From Cystobasidiopsis lactophilus (taxonomy: Eukaryota; Basidiomycota; Agaricostilbomycetes; Agaricostilbales; Chionosphaeraceae), in assembly GCA_001599975.1 (NCBI GenBank), contig BCIO01000006.1, positions 1,545,587-1,609,586 on the forward strand: DNA of 64,000 nt, written 5' to 3'. Position 1 is the stretch's first letter; every line of letters starts with the position of its first letter. Both the position numbers and the translations under genes were made by a program. Below the pieces are notes generated by a model, which was given only the letters and a program-made list of their open reading frames with translations, made no database searches and had not been told where the DNA came from. Below, in pieces: positions 1 to 11,735 of this stretch.

Positions 1-687
1 TTATCGACGATTTCTTTGGCAATTTTGGAGTGGCCATCCGCGTCCTCGACCTATGCAATTGCTCAGCTTTCTTTCAGTGCTGTACAATCAGGCGAATGGC
101 CTACCTTGCCCAGATCTGAAGGGCTATCCCTTAGGATTTTGTCAAGGATCTGTCGAGAGGCCCGATTGCCTCAGATAAGCTTTAGACGACGTGCAGTCAC
201 TCACGCCCATCGTATCGTAGAGCTCTAGTGTCTTGGATTAGAGTGGAGCACGCTCAAGAGTCGTCCTCCCGGTGCAAGAAATTTCTGCGCGTCAAAAAAT
301 TCATTTGGCACCGACGACGATCATGGTGCTCGGGTCGTGTTTCTGGCTCTCAATGCCTGTTGTCGAAAGTGCTGTGGCATGTTCTGTGAGATCCCGACTG
401 TCGGCCTGCCCACCGGACGCGACAAATGTCCCATCCTCCGGCAAAAATGCGGTCGCTCTGTCCCCGGTCCTTGAAGGACGATGCCTTGCTCCTCGTCTTG
501 GTGAACTGGCAGTGATCTATTTTTGGCATCTGAACCCCTCTCAACTCTGCTCATCGCACGTCAACTTTTGCCTAACCGCGCCAATGCGAAATGACGTCCG
601 GCCTGCGGCTGACCTCGAAAGCGGGACAGTGCTGCTTTGCTCCCTTTTTGTCCTTGCCTTCTTCACTCACCGACCAGACAACCAAGA
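1..687. other. No supported gene; upstream flank
   Basis: Short open frames occur on both strands, but none carries a domain, a signal sequence or plausible splice partners. The 3' part should hold the promoter and 5' UTR of the App1-like gene that starts at 688. Confidence 0.5.
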
Positions 688-2329
688 ATGCAATTGCCTA
701 GACTTCTGTTCGCGGTTTCCGGTGTAGCGGCTCAGCTCTCCAGCTTGACTTCTGAAGCGGGCGGAGCCGTCTCCAGTCTAACGTCCGACGTAGGAAGCAT
801 CACTTCGGAAGCTGCCAGTGCCGTCAGCAGTGTTACTGGAGCTGTCGCTTCAGCTTTCACTCAGGCCGTCTTGGGCGTGCCATCGCTTTCCGACATCGAA
901 AAGGCGATTGGATCAGATGCGGCCAACGGGTCCACCCAGGCGCTGCTCATCCCTTCCTATTCTAATTACACCAATGGCGGCTGGAATGTCCGCTTCTATG
1001 GCTTTACCTATCAAATACCGGTCAGTGGTCCTCTCTCTAGCGTCTTAGAACTTTTAGGCGGAGTGCGCGATGCAGAATGTCACCAATTCGACCATCAATG
1101 ATGTTGAAAACCTCTTGACTATATCCAACTCTTCGCTGAATTCGACCGAGCAAGCGCTGCTATATAATCGCACTTTGGACTTGATTTCGTTGCCCGTCTC
1201 CAACGTATCCCTTGCGATTCAGATCTCGCTGAATGGGTCGTCTATTGGCCAGCCCATCAACTCCACCGCATCAGACGACTTCGGCGAGATCGACGAGTTT
1301 CACGTCGTCCCGGAACTGAGCTCCGTAGGCAACATCACGGAAACCAAAGTCATCAACCTGTACGCGCAAAACATGACCGGGCCTGGAAACGGAACGTCTA
1401 TATTGGTGCCTCAAACGGGCATCTCGGTCGTCTCTGATATTGACGATGTGCTTCGGGTTACGAGTAAGGCGTCCAGCTCACAGAAAATCCGCCTCCTTGG
1501 CTGACGATGAACTTCGGCAGAGGTCTTCGTTCCAACAACTGGCCTTAAGAACAGCTTTGCCGAGCCTTACGTCAACGTCAACGACACACCGGCCGTCTTT
1601 GAGTACTGGTTGAAGAATTTGCCTGGAGTTGCCTTCCACTACGACACCACCACGCCCCTGGAACTCACCAGGACATATGTGGACTATCTGTTCAACAACT
1701 ACCCCTTAGGATCACTGGAGATGCGACCTGTTAACCTGTCCTCGCCTTCCGAAATTTTGGATGCCAGGTCAAACAGCTTGACCAAGCTCTTCAACTCGTT
1801 TCCGAACCGTGAGCTTGCCCTCCTGCTATCCGTTGCTGCGCCACAGCTGACATCAATGCGTCTGACAGGCAAATTTGTCCTGGTCGGAGACACTTCTTCG
1901 TCAAGCCTCCTGAGCGCATAGTAAGTCATCAGCGTTTTCCTCGCATGCCACGAAAATTGATCTTTTTTGACCAGCCCCGACATCGCCAAGCAATACCCTG
2001 AGCAGCTGGCGTGCATCTTTATCCGCAATACCGTGGGTCCTGTCGGCCAACACTTAACTTTGGGATTTCTGACGAAGCGGCGATGTTCAGTCTGCTACGG
2101 ATCCGGACGACAAGCTCCCTTACGACACCTCTGACTTCCAAGGCCTGAACTCGTCCCAGTATTTCTTCTACGTCAACCCAGGAGATCTGTTCAACTTGGA
2201 CATCGCCAATGGACAATGCGTCAACTCGACCATCCCTCAAAATGTAGGCTTGCCACCTCTTCCACCAAAGAGAAACGTTAACACGATAGGCTCCAGGTGA
2301 CCTTTGGCGAGCAGGGTGGCCCTCTCTGA
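688..2329 (+). CDS. Secreted App1-like phosphatidate phosphatase (DUF2183)
   Basis: The ATG at 688 opens a signal peptide (MQLPRLLFAVSGVAAQ). An Ala/Ser/Thr-rich spacer and an Asn-rich region with many NxS/T sites follow. The catalytic part shows the HAD-type motif SDIDDVLR near 1436-1455, the App1 block FEYWLKNLPGVAFHY near 1600-1640, and the conserved KFVLVGDTSSS and YPEQLACIFIRN segments. These define the App1/DUF2183 family; yeast App1 dephosphorylates phosphatidic acid. At least four short introns are needed, near 1021-1057, 1490-1525, 1820-1870 and 1920-1975, plus one before the last exon (stop 2327-2329). Unlike cytosolic yeast App1 this copy looks secreted or wall-bound, so its substrate outside the cell is open. 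Confidence 0.82.
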
Positions 2330-2568
2330 ACGAGAGATTGAAGAACTCGATTAAGCAATGGACAATGCTTGCTAGGATGTAGTGGTACAAAGGTCAAACA
2401 CGGATTTTGCTACCCCTTTTGCTGCCAGCAAAATGACACGTCCGAGCTCACACTGACCGACACTTGAAAAACGAAGGACCATTTGACAGGGAATGAAGGT
2501 GAACCAATGAGTGTATTACGATGCAAGATGTCGAAGTTTTTTTTTTGGGTGGGTGTCGAAGTGTCGAG

Positions 2569-3116
2569 CTATTTGACATGTTCGCTGGCCTGGCTGGCTT
2601 TCGTGGACGTCCAGCGAGCGGTGAGATTGAGGTTGTGAACGAGCGTGAGGCAGGCGTTTGGTGGCGGCTACGAGCAGCTCTGTTGGTGCCATCTCACAAG
2701 CGCCGAGCACCAGCAACCCACCTTGGGACCTGGGACAAGCTTAGGGTCCGCCCTCTTCCTCTTGAGGTTCGTCTTCTGCTTTTGACTGGCCTTGGAGCCG
2801 TCGTCCTCGTACAGCGGCAAGAGGGCCGAGTAGTCAGGTCGTGGCCCTGCCGCCAGGGGAGACCGGTCAGTGGGCAAGCTAGTTTCTGAGACACGAGACA
2901 GCTCAGGCGCACTAGGTCTCAATACTCCTTCAGGGACGACCTCGGCACTGCTGGCAGAGCGCTTCTTTCGACGTTTTGGGGCGCCCTTGCTGGGAAGAGA
3001 AGTCAAGTTCAGGGAGCCCTCGACGCTCGGGCGGCGCCTGGTGCTTACTTGGTCGATAAGCGAATGATTTTGTAGGCCCTGGAGGGCTTGATTGCAAAAG
3101 GAGTGGAGGAGACCAT
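2569..3116 (-). CDS. Small basic protein, function not recognised
   Basis: Three exons give about 150 residues. The first starts at ATG 3116 (MVSSTPFAIKPSRAYKIIRL). The second is rich in Lys, Arg and Ser, with clusters such as KRRKKRS and LKRKRADPK that look like nuclear or nucleolar localisation signals. The last exon ends at a stop at 2569 after WTSTKASQASEHVK. The introns (gtaagc..cccag; gtgggt..cgtag) have good sites and keep one frame. The start lies 73 bp from the divergently transcribed Tsc10-like gene, so the two may share a promoter. No family was recognised. A conserved small ribosome-biogenesis or RNA-binding protein is possible but not shown. Confidence 0.5.
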
Positions 3117-3189
3117 GACTTGCACGACCTTTGGTGGGCTTGGGCCAAAAAGTGCTCCGCGTGCTTTTGACCGCCGACGCCCACTTTGC

Positions 3190-4511
3190 ATGCTGCTTTG
3201 GCTTTTGCCTGTGCTCGTTGTCCCAGCCCTCTTCATCATGAGCCTCTTTCGCTCCCCAAAGTCCTACAAAGGCAAAGTAGGCTTGTCGCCACCCTCCGAT
3301 TGCCGCTTGCGCCTGATTTTGTTTACTCCCTTCCAACTCGCGTTGAACAGCACGTCTACATCACAGGCGCCTCACAAGGCTTGGGTTTGGCTGTTGGCCA
3401 GATCCTGGCCTCTCGCGGAGCCAACCTAACCATCGTCGCCAGGGATCAGGGAAAGCTGGACAAGGCCACGGAGGAGATCAGGGTGAGCGAAGTTTGCCTT
3501 CTCGCCTTTCAGGTCAATGGCCCCTAACTTCCAACGCTAGACCTACTTCACGGAGTCCACACAAGAGGTTCATAGCATCTCTGCCGACCTCAGAGAGCGC
3601 GAGCCCAGCCGGGAAGCGTTTCTCAAGGCCTGCCAATTGCACAACGACAAAGTGCCGGATCTCGTGCTGTGCTGTGCTGGAGGAGCAGGCGGCGTTCTTG
3701 GCTTCTTTCTGGACTCTACGGAGCAGCAGCTTCGCGACAGCATGTCTACCAACTACTTGACGGCGTTGTGGACGACGCAGATCGCGGCCCAGACCATGGC
3801 TCAGCGCAAGCTCAAAGGTCGCATTGTGCTCACTTCCTCTGTGGCTGGCTTCTTTGGGCTGGTGGGATACTCAAGCTACGTTGGGCCGAAGATGGCAGTT
3901 CGAGGTGAATCTCCCCCGCCCGCGCTTTGATAGGCACAATGAACGGAAATGGTCGAGCTTGCAGGCCTGGCTGAAACTCTACGCAACGAATTACTCATGT
4001 ACGGCATCTCTGTCAGCCTGTACCACCCAGCCACCATCTTGTCCCGTGGGTGCCTCGTTGATTGGTCGATGGGGCGCAATCTCACCGCCGAGACCGTGCA
4101 GCTGGCCTCGTCGAAGAGAACAAGCTGAAGCCCGATATCACCACGAAGATCGAGGAAGCCGACACTCCACAAACGCCGGAAGTGTGCGCTCAAAAGCTCA
4201 TGAAGGGTAAGGCCCACATTTGCGACCTCAGAGTGTCTTCTGATGAAGAATTTTCAAGGCATCGACAACGAACAGTTTTTCATCACGTCAGATTTCATTG
4301 GCGACCTGATGCGCAACAGTATGACCGGTGTCGCCCCTCGTGCCTCCATCTTTTGGGACAGCCTGCTGTGCTGCATTGGCCCCGTGAGTGAAGTTGTCCT
4401 AGAAACCTGGCACAACAGCACTCATGTCCAGCGCAGATTGCTCTTCCCATCTGGAGAAGGATAGTGGATCGCCAGGTCGTTGAGTACGGACGAAACAAAG
4501 GGTGGCGTTAG
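3190..4511 (+). CDS. TSC10: 3-ketodihydrosphingosine reductase, copy 1
   Basis: NADPH-dependent SDR that reduces 3-ketosphinganine to sphinganine at the ER, the second step of sphingolipid synthesis. ATG 3190 begins a hydrophobic anchor (MLLWLLPVLVVPALFIM). The Rossmann motif TGASQGLG, the CCAGGAGG block (NNAG equivalent), the Ser in VLTSS, and the catalytic YVGPK (YxxxK) are all present. The C-terminal block SDFIGDLMRNSMTGVAPR is typical of KDSR/Tsc10. The last exon gives IALPIWRRIVDRQVVEYGR and stops at 4509-4511. An intron at about 4047-4104 repairs the frame between ATILSP and GLVEEN. A close paralogue follows directly downstream in the same orientation. Confidence 0.88.
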
Positions 4512-4814
4512 GCCCCACACCTGGGTCGCACGTTGCTCCATTTTTGATCCTGAGCTGCTTCGGGTCTTCCATGCAACGACCTAGCGCGAGAAACTGGACC
4601 GACTTTGTCGACGCCACTAGCCGATGGCGATCAAGCTTTTGCATGTGAAATGGGAATTCACTCGCTTGTCGGCATCTCCAGAATCGAACCGCGCCAGAAC
4701 ATTGGGTCTTACGTACTCTTGCACTCTCACTTCTTCTAGCGGCCATGTGCTGCCGCTCACCGCGAAGGCAAAGGCCGAAAGGTCCTTTTGGACCCGACGA
4801 GCCATCATCTTGCG

Positions 4815-6182
4815 ATGTGGCCGTGGCTCTTGTGCGCCGCTATTGCAGGCGCTACCGCCCTTTTGAGCTTCAAATCATCTTCTAAGAAGGACTATGCGGG
4901 AAAAGTGAGCAGGTTCTATGGCGCCCGTCTTCTTGGAGCCTCATTTCGTTTCTGCAGCATGTTCTCGTCACGGGCGGTTCGCAAGGCCTGGGCCTCTGTG
5001 CGGCGCGCTTGCTGGCAGCAAGAGGTGCAAATATCACTATCATCGCGCGGACCCAGTCCAAACTAGACAAGGCAACCGAGGAGATCAAGGCAAGTGCTTT
5101 TCCGATCCAGCTCTCGCACCCGCGGCCCTTTTGAATCTGAGAGCGCGTCTTACAGAGCTGCTGCATTTCACCCTCACAAAGGATTCAGAACGTCTCTGCC
5201 GACCTCAACCAGCGCGAGACCAGCAGGGAAGCGTTCGCCAAGGCATGCAAGCTCCAAGGCGGCGCGGTGCCGGAGCTGGTTCTCTGTTGCGCAGGAGGCG
5301 CGGGCGGCACCCTTGGACTCTTCGTTGACTTGACTGAAGAGCAACTTCGAAATGGCCTCTCGACCAACTACCTTTCTGCTCTTTGGACGGCGCAGGTCTG
5401 TGCACTTGTCAAGCGGCAACTTGGTGCCACTGTCCTCATCGTTTTACCTCCAGATCGCTGCCAAGACGATGTCTGAAAGCAAAGTTAAAGGCCGCATTGT
5501 GCTGACCTCAAGCATCCTGGGCTATTTCGGACTGGTTGGATACACGTCTTATGTGCCGGCGAAAATGGCGATGCGCGGTACGTTCTCGCGGTTTTAGCTG
5601 AAAATCCGCTCTAATTATGTTGAATGCAGGTCTGGCTGACACCCTACGAAACGAAATGAACCTTTACGGTATCCAGGTAGGCTCTTTCGTCGGCCTGATG
5701 CAGGTTGCCGTTCAAAGGTAAACCCACACCAGGTCTCGTGCTACACGCCGGCTACAATTTTGACTCCTGGCTACGAAGAGGAGAACATTGGGAAGCCTGA
5801 AATCACTCTCAAGATTGAAGAAGCCGACGGAGGGCAGACGCCGGAAGTGTGCGCCGAGAAGCTGCTAAGAGGTTGGTGCTTCCACTTTCTCGTGCGCAGT
5901 GCATGCTCAATTGGAAGGATGCTAGGTATCGACAAGGGGCAGTTCCTCATCACTTCCGATTTCATCGGCGACCTGATGCGCAACAGCATGACCGGCGTCG
6001 CGCCCCGCTCCACTTTCCTCTGGGACTTGCTCCTTTGCTGCCTTGGTCCTGTGAGCTCTTTTATCGATCTGTCCCTCTGAGAGTAAGGCCTCACCTTTAC
6101 TGCTCAGATTGCATTGCCCATTTGGCGGCGGCTAGTGGATCGGGATGTGTCCACATATGGCCGAAAGCAGGGATGGAGGTAG
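4815..6182 (+). CDS. TSC10: 3-ketodihydrosphingosine reductase, copy 2
   Basis: Tandem paralogue of the preceding gene, with the same architecture: N-terminal anchor (MWPWLLCAAIAGATALLSF), TGGSQGLG cofactor motif, VLTSSILGYFG, catalytic YVPAK, and the family block SDFIGDLMRNSMTGVAPR. ATG 4815 was preferred over the codon at 4788 because it aligns with copy 1. Two introns here, after WTAQ (about 5396-5455) and after LYGIQ (about 5677-5734), have no counterpart in copy 1. The stop at 6180-6182 follows YGRKQGWR. All catalytic residues are kept in both copies, so both may be active. The 3' end overlaps the convergent bHLH-like gene by 86 bp. Confidence 0.88.
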
Positions 6183-6645
6183 ATTGGACGGGGCCGGGGG
6201 CGGGGCCGGGGGCGAGGGCTGCTTGCAACCGGCGTTGGAGCTCGGTCCTTGTGACCAGCAGATGTTGGATGTAGTGTGTCGCCAGCTCGGTGACCAGCTG
6301 CTCATTTAGAGCTCCCTTTCCGCCCTTGCTCTTGAGGAAGTCTTCTTTTGAGACGTGGCCGTTGGGCGTCGGGACGCTCCAGGCATCCGGCACGGCTTCC
6401 TTCAGGTCGTTGAAGAGGCGAGCGCCCCTCTCCTTGCGATTCGCCTCGCAAGAAGTCGCCTGCGGATGAAGTTTGACAGTCAGTTCCTCACTTGGACTCA
6501 GTAAAGAGACGAAACATGCCTTGGCTCGATCCAGCTGCTTCTTCATCGCTCCCTCCTGAAGCATGGTGTCTGCGGCTTGCTTCTTGCCCAAGGGGCTGCT
6601 GGCTTCAGATGACTGGTGGACTCTGGCTTTGGGAGCTTTGGGCAT
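6097..6645 (-). CDS. Helix-loop-helix-like protein (putative bHLH factor)
   Basis: An uninterrupted frame of 182 codons from ATG 6645. The middle holds a basic/helix-1-like stretch (CEANRKERGARLFNDLKEAV), then a loop rich in Gly and Lys, then a helix-2-like segment (LNEQLVTELATHYIQHLLVT). N..ER.AR, the Leu spacing and A-x-x-YIQ-L resemble the bHLH pattern of DNA-binding transcription factors, but the basic region is weaker than usual and the loop is long. The C-terminus has an APGPAPGPV repeat encoded by a GC-rich DNA repeat. Family assignment is inference. The 3' end overlaps that of the convergent sphingolipid reductase gene. Confidence 0.5.
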   Translation of the reverse strand: MPKAPKARVHQSSEASSPLGKKQAADTMLQEGAMKKQLDRAKACFVSLLSPSEELTVKLHPQATSCEANRKERGARLFNDLKEAVPDAWSVPTPNGHVSKEDFLKSKGGKGALNEQLVTELATHYIQHLLVTRTELQRRLQAALAPGPAPGPVQSTSIPAFGHMWTHPDPLAAAKWAMQSEQ

Positions 6646-7208
6646 CTTTTGAGCTTGTCGTTGTGCAAGAACAAGAGGTGACTCGAAGGGGCCCGTTGGC
6701 CCAATCCTAACGTTCAGAAGCATGTGAAATGTCGGCCTCCGCGGCGATGTGCCTCTTGGTCCGAACCACCATTTGTCGCGTCGTTTCTTTATCCCAGGCA
6801 CCTTGTGGAGTCCAAGACGACTATAAGCTCTGAGCACTAGTTTTCCGACTCCACTGCCAGCCCAAAAACGCGTCGAAGCCGCCAAAAAGTGCCTTCCATT
6901 TCAACTTTCTCGCCAAATTGCCTGCCTCTTCGCAACTGCTACTCTCTGTTCCCCGTTGGCGGGTTCTTTTCAACCTTTTCCAATCGCCTTGAAGCCCGTG
7001 AAGGCGACCAACGGAGACAGTCGGACTTCCTTCCCTGCAGATCAATGCCAAATCTTGCCGACGCCCATTTTGCTGCGGCTTGTTGTTGTGATGAATTTCT
7101 TGCCTTGGCGAGCTGCCAGAGCTTGACACAGCACCACCAACTTTCACGACCTGGCCGACTGTGCTCGTCGATCGCAAAGCAGCCGACTGTACACCAGATC
7201 AAGGCAAG

Positions 7209-8414
7209 ATGATGTTTGGACGACTCGGACTCTCCGTTTGGCTGGCTGGCTTGCTATGCTTGACTTCTTCCGTCATTTCTGTTCCGTTAGTGGACAGATG
7301 CGGCCTAGGGGCCAGAAATCCTTTTTGTTGATTGATCTGGTCGTCCAGCGTGCCCGAGGCCGATACCATCACCGACATTGCGCATAGCCTGTCGAAGCGA
7401 GCTCTGAGCCCTTCTGAACTCAATCAACTGTGAGTTTCAATTTCTGTCTCTCGAGATTGGCAAAATCCTCACAACATCATCCGACAGAGAGCTCAACTTC
7501 ATCCACGAGTTGACCCAGATCTCCAATGCGATCACCGTCGGCAACGCCCGCATCAGCGTCGTCCTCCCCAAGCTCTCCTGGATCGTGTCCAAGGCCAACG
7601 CTTTCATCAACAGCCCCAGCGCCACCAAGAGCCCACTCGCCGCCACCAAGGCCTACCAAGATCTCTACACCATCGGGCACCGACTGATGACTTATGCTCA
7701 AGGCTTTTCCAAGAAGGTGGCCACTCAAATGAAAGCGGAGTACAAGCAGGTCAGCTCTGCTTTCGCTTCACATTCTTCCGGCCAGCTCGTGCTCAAGTCG
7801 TTCGCTAGCTGTCTTCGATCAACGCAGCTCTGTCATTAGGTCTGACACCGTTAATTGCTTTCTGTTGTCTTATTGGTTGTGCTGTGCTCATCAGGATGAC
7901 GACAGAACGGCAACGCCGACACCGACTAAGAGGTAGACCCATGGGTCTTCGAGCTTAGCCAATAGAACCGTGCTCATTCAAATCGTGATCAGGGTCCAAA
8001 AACGCAAGATTGGCCCAATCGTTCCAAACCCTGGATATGGCATGGCCATCGCCTAGTTTGTGTCGTCTGCGCAGATCGCATTGCATGCGTAAGCCTGACC
8101 ACAACCCATGCAGCGCGTCCAACTTGAAGAAGATCTGCACCCGCACCACGAACATGATCAACACCTACGTGGCGCGAATGAACAAGCTGAATTCAAAGAT
8201 TGCGCAACTGATCAGCAAAGCCACTGCCCTCCAAGCCAACAACAAGCTGCCGACCATCACGGAGGCCGAGTTCCTAGCCGATCTCGTTACCCTGGCGCAC
8301 ACGTTTCAGAAGCAAGCAGATGCCAATTTCAACACGCTGAAGAGCGAATTATCGGAAGAGTCGGTCGCCTTGTCCTTCGCATTTAGCGCCGTCTCCAGTC
8401 TCAATGGGCACTGA
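7209..8414 (+). CDS. Small secreted helical protein, family unknown
   Basis: ATG 7209 starts a clear signal peptide (MMFGRLGLSVWLAGLLCLTS). Five exons splice cleanly. The second and third encode SLSKRALSPSELNQL and then a long amphipathic helical region with TQISNAITVGNARISVV. A tiny fourth exon (about 7896-7932) encodes DDDRTATPTPTK, and the last (from 8114) encodes another helical region ending SAVSSLNGH. A KR site after the signal peptide could be a Kex2 cleavage point. Length is about 280 residues. It has few cysteines, so it is not a typical small Cys-rich effector. No domain was recognised; a cell-wall or surface-binding role is only a guess. Confidence 0.6.
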
Positions 8415-8570
8415 GGTTCCGCCCATTTGTAACGTACAATGAACCGAGTTCTGTCGACTGTAAAAAATGCAAGAGATTGTGGCCAAAGCAACCACAGGCC
8501 CAATTCGGGCGCCGAGGGTGGAGAACTCAGAGCGACAGGCCTGGATCGCAACCGTGAAGAGCAACGCACA

Positions 8571-11500
8571 ATGCCAGTGCCTGTTCGCAAGAGAGCTCGC
8601 TTTGAGAGCGTCGAAAACTCTTCTCGCGTCGACGACAGCGTGCACGACGACGACGAGGTCGACGATTTGGCTTTGGACGTTGTCGTCGCCCTGCATCGGC
8701 GAGCGGGCAAGCCCAAGCTGGCAGCGGCCGTCTACGACGCAAAGATTGAGAAGCTCTTGTTGTTTGAAGACGCAGAAGAGATCCCTGGGCACTATGATCT
8801 TGCTGTGACCAGTGCGTGGGCTTTTGACAGGTCGTTTCGGCTGGACCTCACGCCCAGGCCCAGTTCTCGAGCAAACCTCACCCAAGCTTGTGCTCCTGCC
8901 TTCTGGTCTGGAAGAAGATTTCCTCGCGGCTGTCGATCAAGCCCTGGGGGACAGCGGGTCCAAGCTGATCTGCCCTGCGCGCGACTACACAGCGGAGCAA
9001 GGGCGACAAGCCCTGCTGGACCTTACCGTTGTCTCTGGCATCTACGATGGCGACAACAAGCCGTTCGACGTGCTGGCGGGGCAACTAGATGGCGACGAGC
9101 TCCGCGAGAACGCTTCCCTCAAAATGCATTCGTTCGCGAACCTGGATGCTCCAAGCCTCATGAGTGCGGTGGCCGCCCTCAGCTTTTACCTCAGCAAGCG
9201 CCTCGCCCTCAAAACCTCCTCCTTCGACGGCAAGCTACAAGGCTTCCACCAAGTCAACTCTATAGAGCTCCTCCAACTGAAGGGCACGTCCCTGTTCATC
9301 AACCGCGATGCGCTCACGTCGCTTCAAGTCTTCGTCGACGATACCCCTGTCGGACGGAGCCAGGACACCCTCTCGCTCTATGCTCTGCTGAACGTTGCTC
9401 GGACCCCCACCGGCAAACGCTTGCTTCGAAACTGGTTGCTGCGCCCCTCGAACGACCTCGCCGTCATATCTCACCGCCATGAAACGGTGTCCGTCCTCAT
9501 GCGCACCGAGAATTCGCACATCGTGTCCAACATCAGCAACGCCTTGGGATCTGGAGTCAAGAACCTCAATTTGATCCTGCAGCGAATTCGCACGTTGAAA
9601 AGCAAGCACACGGATTGGCTGAATCTGTCAAAATTCTGCGCCGGCGCCATCTCCATCTGCGATTACGCTTCCGGATTGTCCGGCTGGCAAAACGCTCGCA
9701 CTTGTGCCCAATTGCTTGACTTCGACGCCGCCGTCTTCCAGTACGTGCTCACGCTTCTCAACGACACCATCGATTGGCAAGAAAGCAAGACCAACAGCTC
9801 CATTTGCATCCGACCCGGCGTGAACCAAGAGCTGGACGAGTTGCGCGACGAGCGCCAGCGCCTGCCGGGCACACTCGACAAGATCGCCACAAAGCTCGCA
9901 GAGGACCTGCCAGAGGATTTCGCCGTCAATTTGAACGTCGTCTACTATCCGCAGATAGGATACTTGTGCTGCACGAGCAAGCAAGCCCAGGAGGCTTCCG
10001 AGGACGGCAGCTCAGCCTTGAACGAAAATGCGCCCGACGGCTGGCAATTCCAATTTGCTTCAGAGTCTTTCTTGTATTGGAAAAACGAGCAGATGAGAGA
10101 TCTCGACCAGTTCCTCGGCGACATCGCCAACTACGTGGGTTGCACTTGCGCTTGACTAGCTATGCACGCTGAGTTGCGATGTGACAACAGATCCAAGACG
10201 CCGAGTTGGAAATCATTCTTGGTCTCCAAGAGCAAATCTTTTCCTACGAGCGTGACCTGGTCTCGATGTCGGAAGTGCTCGCAGAGTTGGTGCGCTGCCC
10301 GGCACTGGCATCCAGACCTGAACAGCAGCTCACACCCGGGCCAGGACGTCCTGCTCGCGTTCAGCAAAGTCGCCAAAGACCTCAATTGGTCCCGTCCGAC
10401 CATGGTCGAAGACAATGTGATTGCGTGCGTCCATTAGCCTCGCGATTTCGCCGGCGTGCCGCTAACAGAAACACATCAGCATCCGTGGAGCGAGGCACCG
10501 TTTGTTGTCGATCTTGCCTTGGCGCGTTCTGTGCTAAGCTTCCACTCCGCAGCTTTGGTGGAGCTCGTTGTCAACCACTTTGTCCCAAATGACTGCGCTC
10601 TCGCGGGAGGTTTTGTGCCAACTCCTGGCGGGCACGCCGCCGAGATTTGCAGCCCAGATCGGAGCCTCTTGCTTCTGACAGGACCAAACGGAGCTGGAAA
10701 GTCTGTGCTCGTCAAGTGTAAGTCTTTGGCGCCGCTCGAAACAGTCTGCTCACCTTCTCGCAGCAATCGCTCTGATCACCATCCTGGCGCAAATTGGCTC
10801 ATTCGGTCCCTTTGAGGAAGCTACTCTCGGTTTGAGTGACAGCATCTTCACTCGCGTTGGCACTCGAGAGTCCGCCTCAAAGGCCACGTCGGCATTTCTG
10901 GTGAGCGTTGCCGCCCTCGAAGCATTTGCCTCGTTTATTCAGCTCGAAGAGTAGACGGATGTCAATCAGATCTCTTTTGCTCTCCGAAACAGCACTCCTC
11001 GATCTCTCCTGATTGTCGACGAGTTTGGCAAAGGTGAGTTTTTGGGATCGCGCGTCTCATAAAGTCTCATCGCTTGTTCGAAGGCACCGAGTCGAACGGT
11101 GAGCGGTTTCAGAATAATCAATGGACTACTTCGAGATTTTGAGGCAGATGGTATCGGCTTGTTTGCTGGATTGCGTAAGGTTGGAGGTCTCTACACACAG
11201 TTGAGGTTGACGTGGGTGTGGGCATGACAGTCACCACGTTGGCCAACCGTGGCCAAGCGACTCCCAAATGCATCTTGTCGACCCACTTCCAGCAGCTATT
11301 TGCCCTTCAAGACCACCCTGTCCCTCGTGATCACCTTTCGCTGGCCCATATGAGCCTGATCACCTCACAGACCGCTATGGGGACCAGCGTCGTTTTTACC
11401 TTTTGGTGGGTCCCTTTTAGCTATACCATTGTAAACTTGACCAAACGAAGGCTATTGTAGCTTGAGGCCTGGAGTTCTCGAATCCTCCTACGCCGCCGAA

Positions 11501-11716
11501 TGTGCAGAAGTCAACGGCTTGGCCCCGGAAATCTGCAGGCGCGCTCTCCAGCTCACCCAGATCTTTGGAGATGGACGAGTGCCTTCGCAAGAGGAGACCG
11601 AGATGGAAGAAGGACAGAGAAAGAAGCTCGTTCGCTCCGAGATCACCATCCGCAAATTCCTTCAACTCAATCTGGACGACGTCGAGCTGGAGAATCTCGG
11701 ACAGACCCTGTTCTGA
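8571..11716 (+). CDS. MSH5: MutS homologue 5 (meiotic crossover factor)
   Basis: Msh5 pairs with Msh4 as a sliding clamp that stabilises recombination intermediates and promotes crossovers in meiosis. It does not repair mismatches. ATG 8571 starts a basic/acidic leader, and the first intron (about 8812-8857) joins DLAVTS to PVLEQTSPKLVLL. The connector and lever domains follow (TPTGKRLLRNWLLRPSNDL; VVYYPQIGYLCC). The ATPase has Walker A TGPNGAGKS, split by an intron after VLVK, then the Msh5-type FVPND block, LIVDEFGKGT (Walker B and ABC signature region), and the terminal helix (AEVNGLAPEICRRALQLTQI). It stops at 11714-11716, 19 bp from the convergent NNRD gene. Ten or more introns are needed; those between 10900 and 11210 are the least certain. 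Confidence 0.88.
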
Positions 11717-11735
11717 TATTCACATGACTGTCTCG

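Noticed and set aside
272-727. 151-codon frame on the + strand before the App1-like gene
   Set aside because: It overlaps the App1 signal-peptide exon in another frame, shows no domain and has odd composition. It is treated as non-coding leader.
4660-4720. B-box-like GGTTCGATTCT on the minus strand, possible tRNA
   Set aside because: The bases flanking the loop do not form a T-stem, and no acceptor or anticodon arm fits. It lies in the gap between the two Tsc10 copies.
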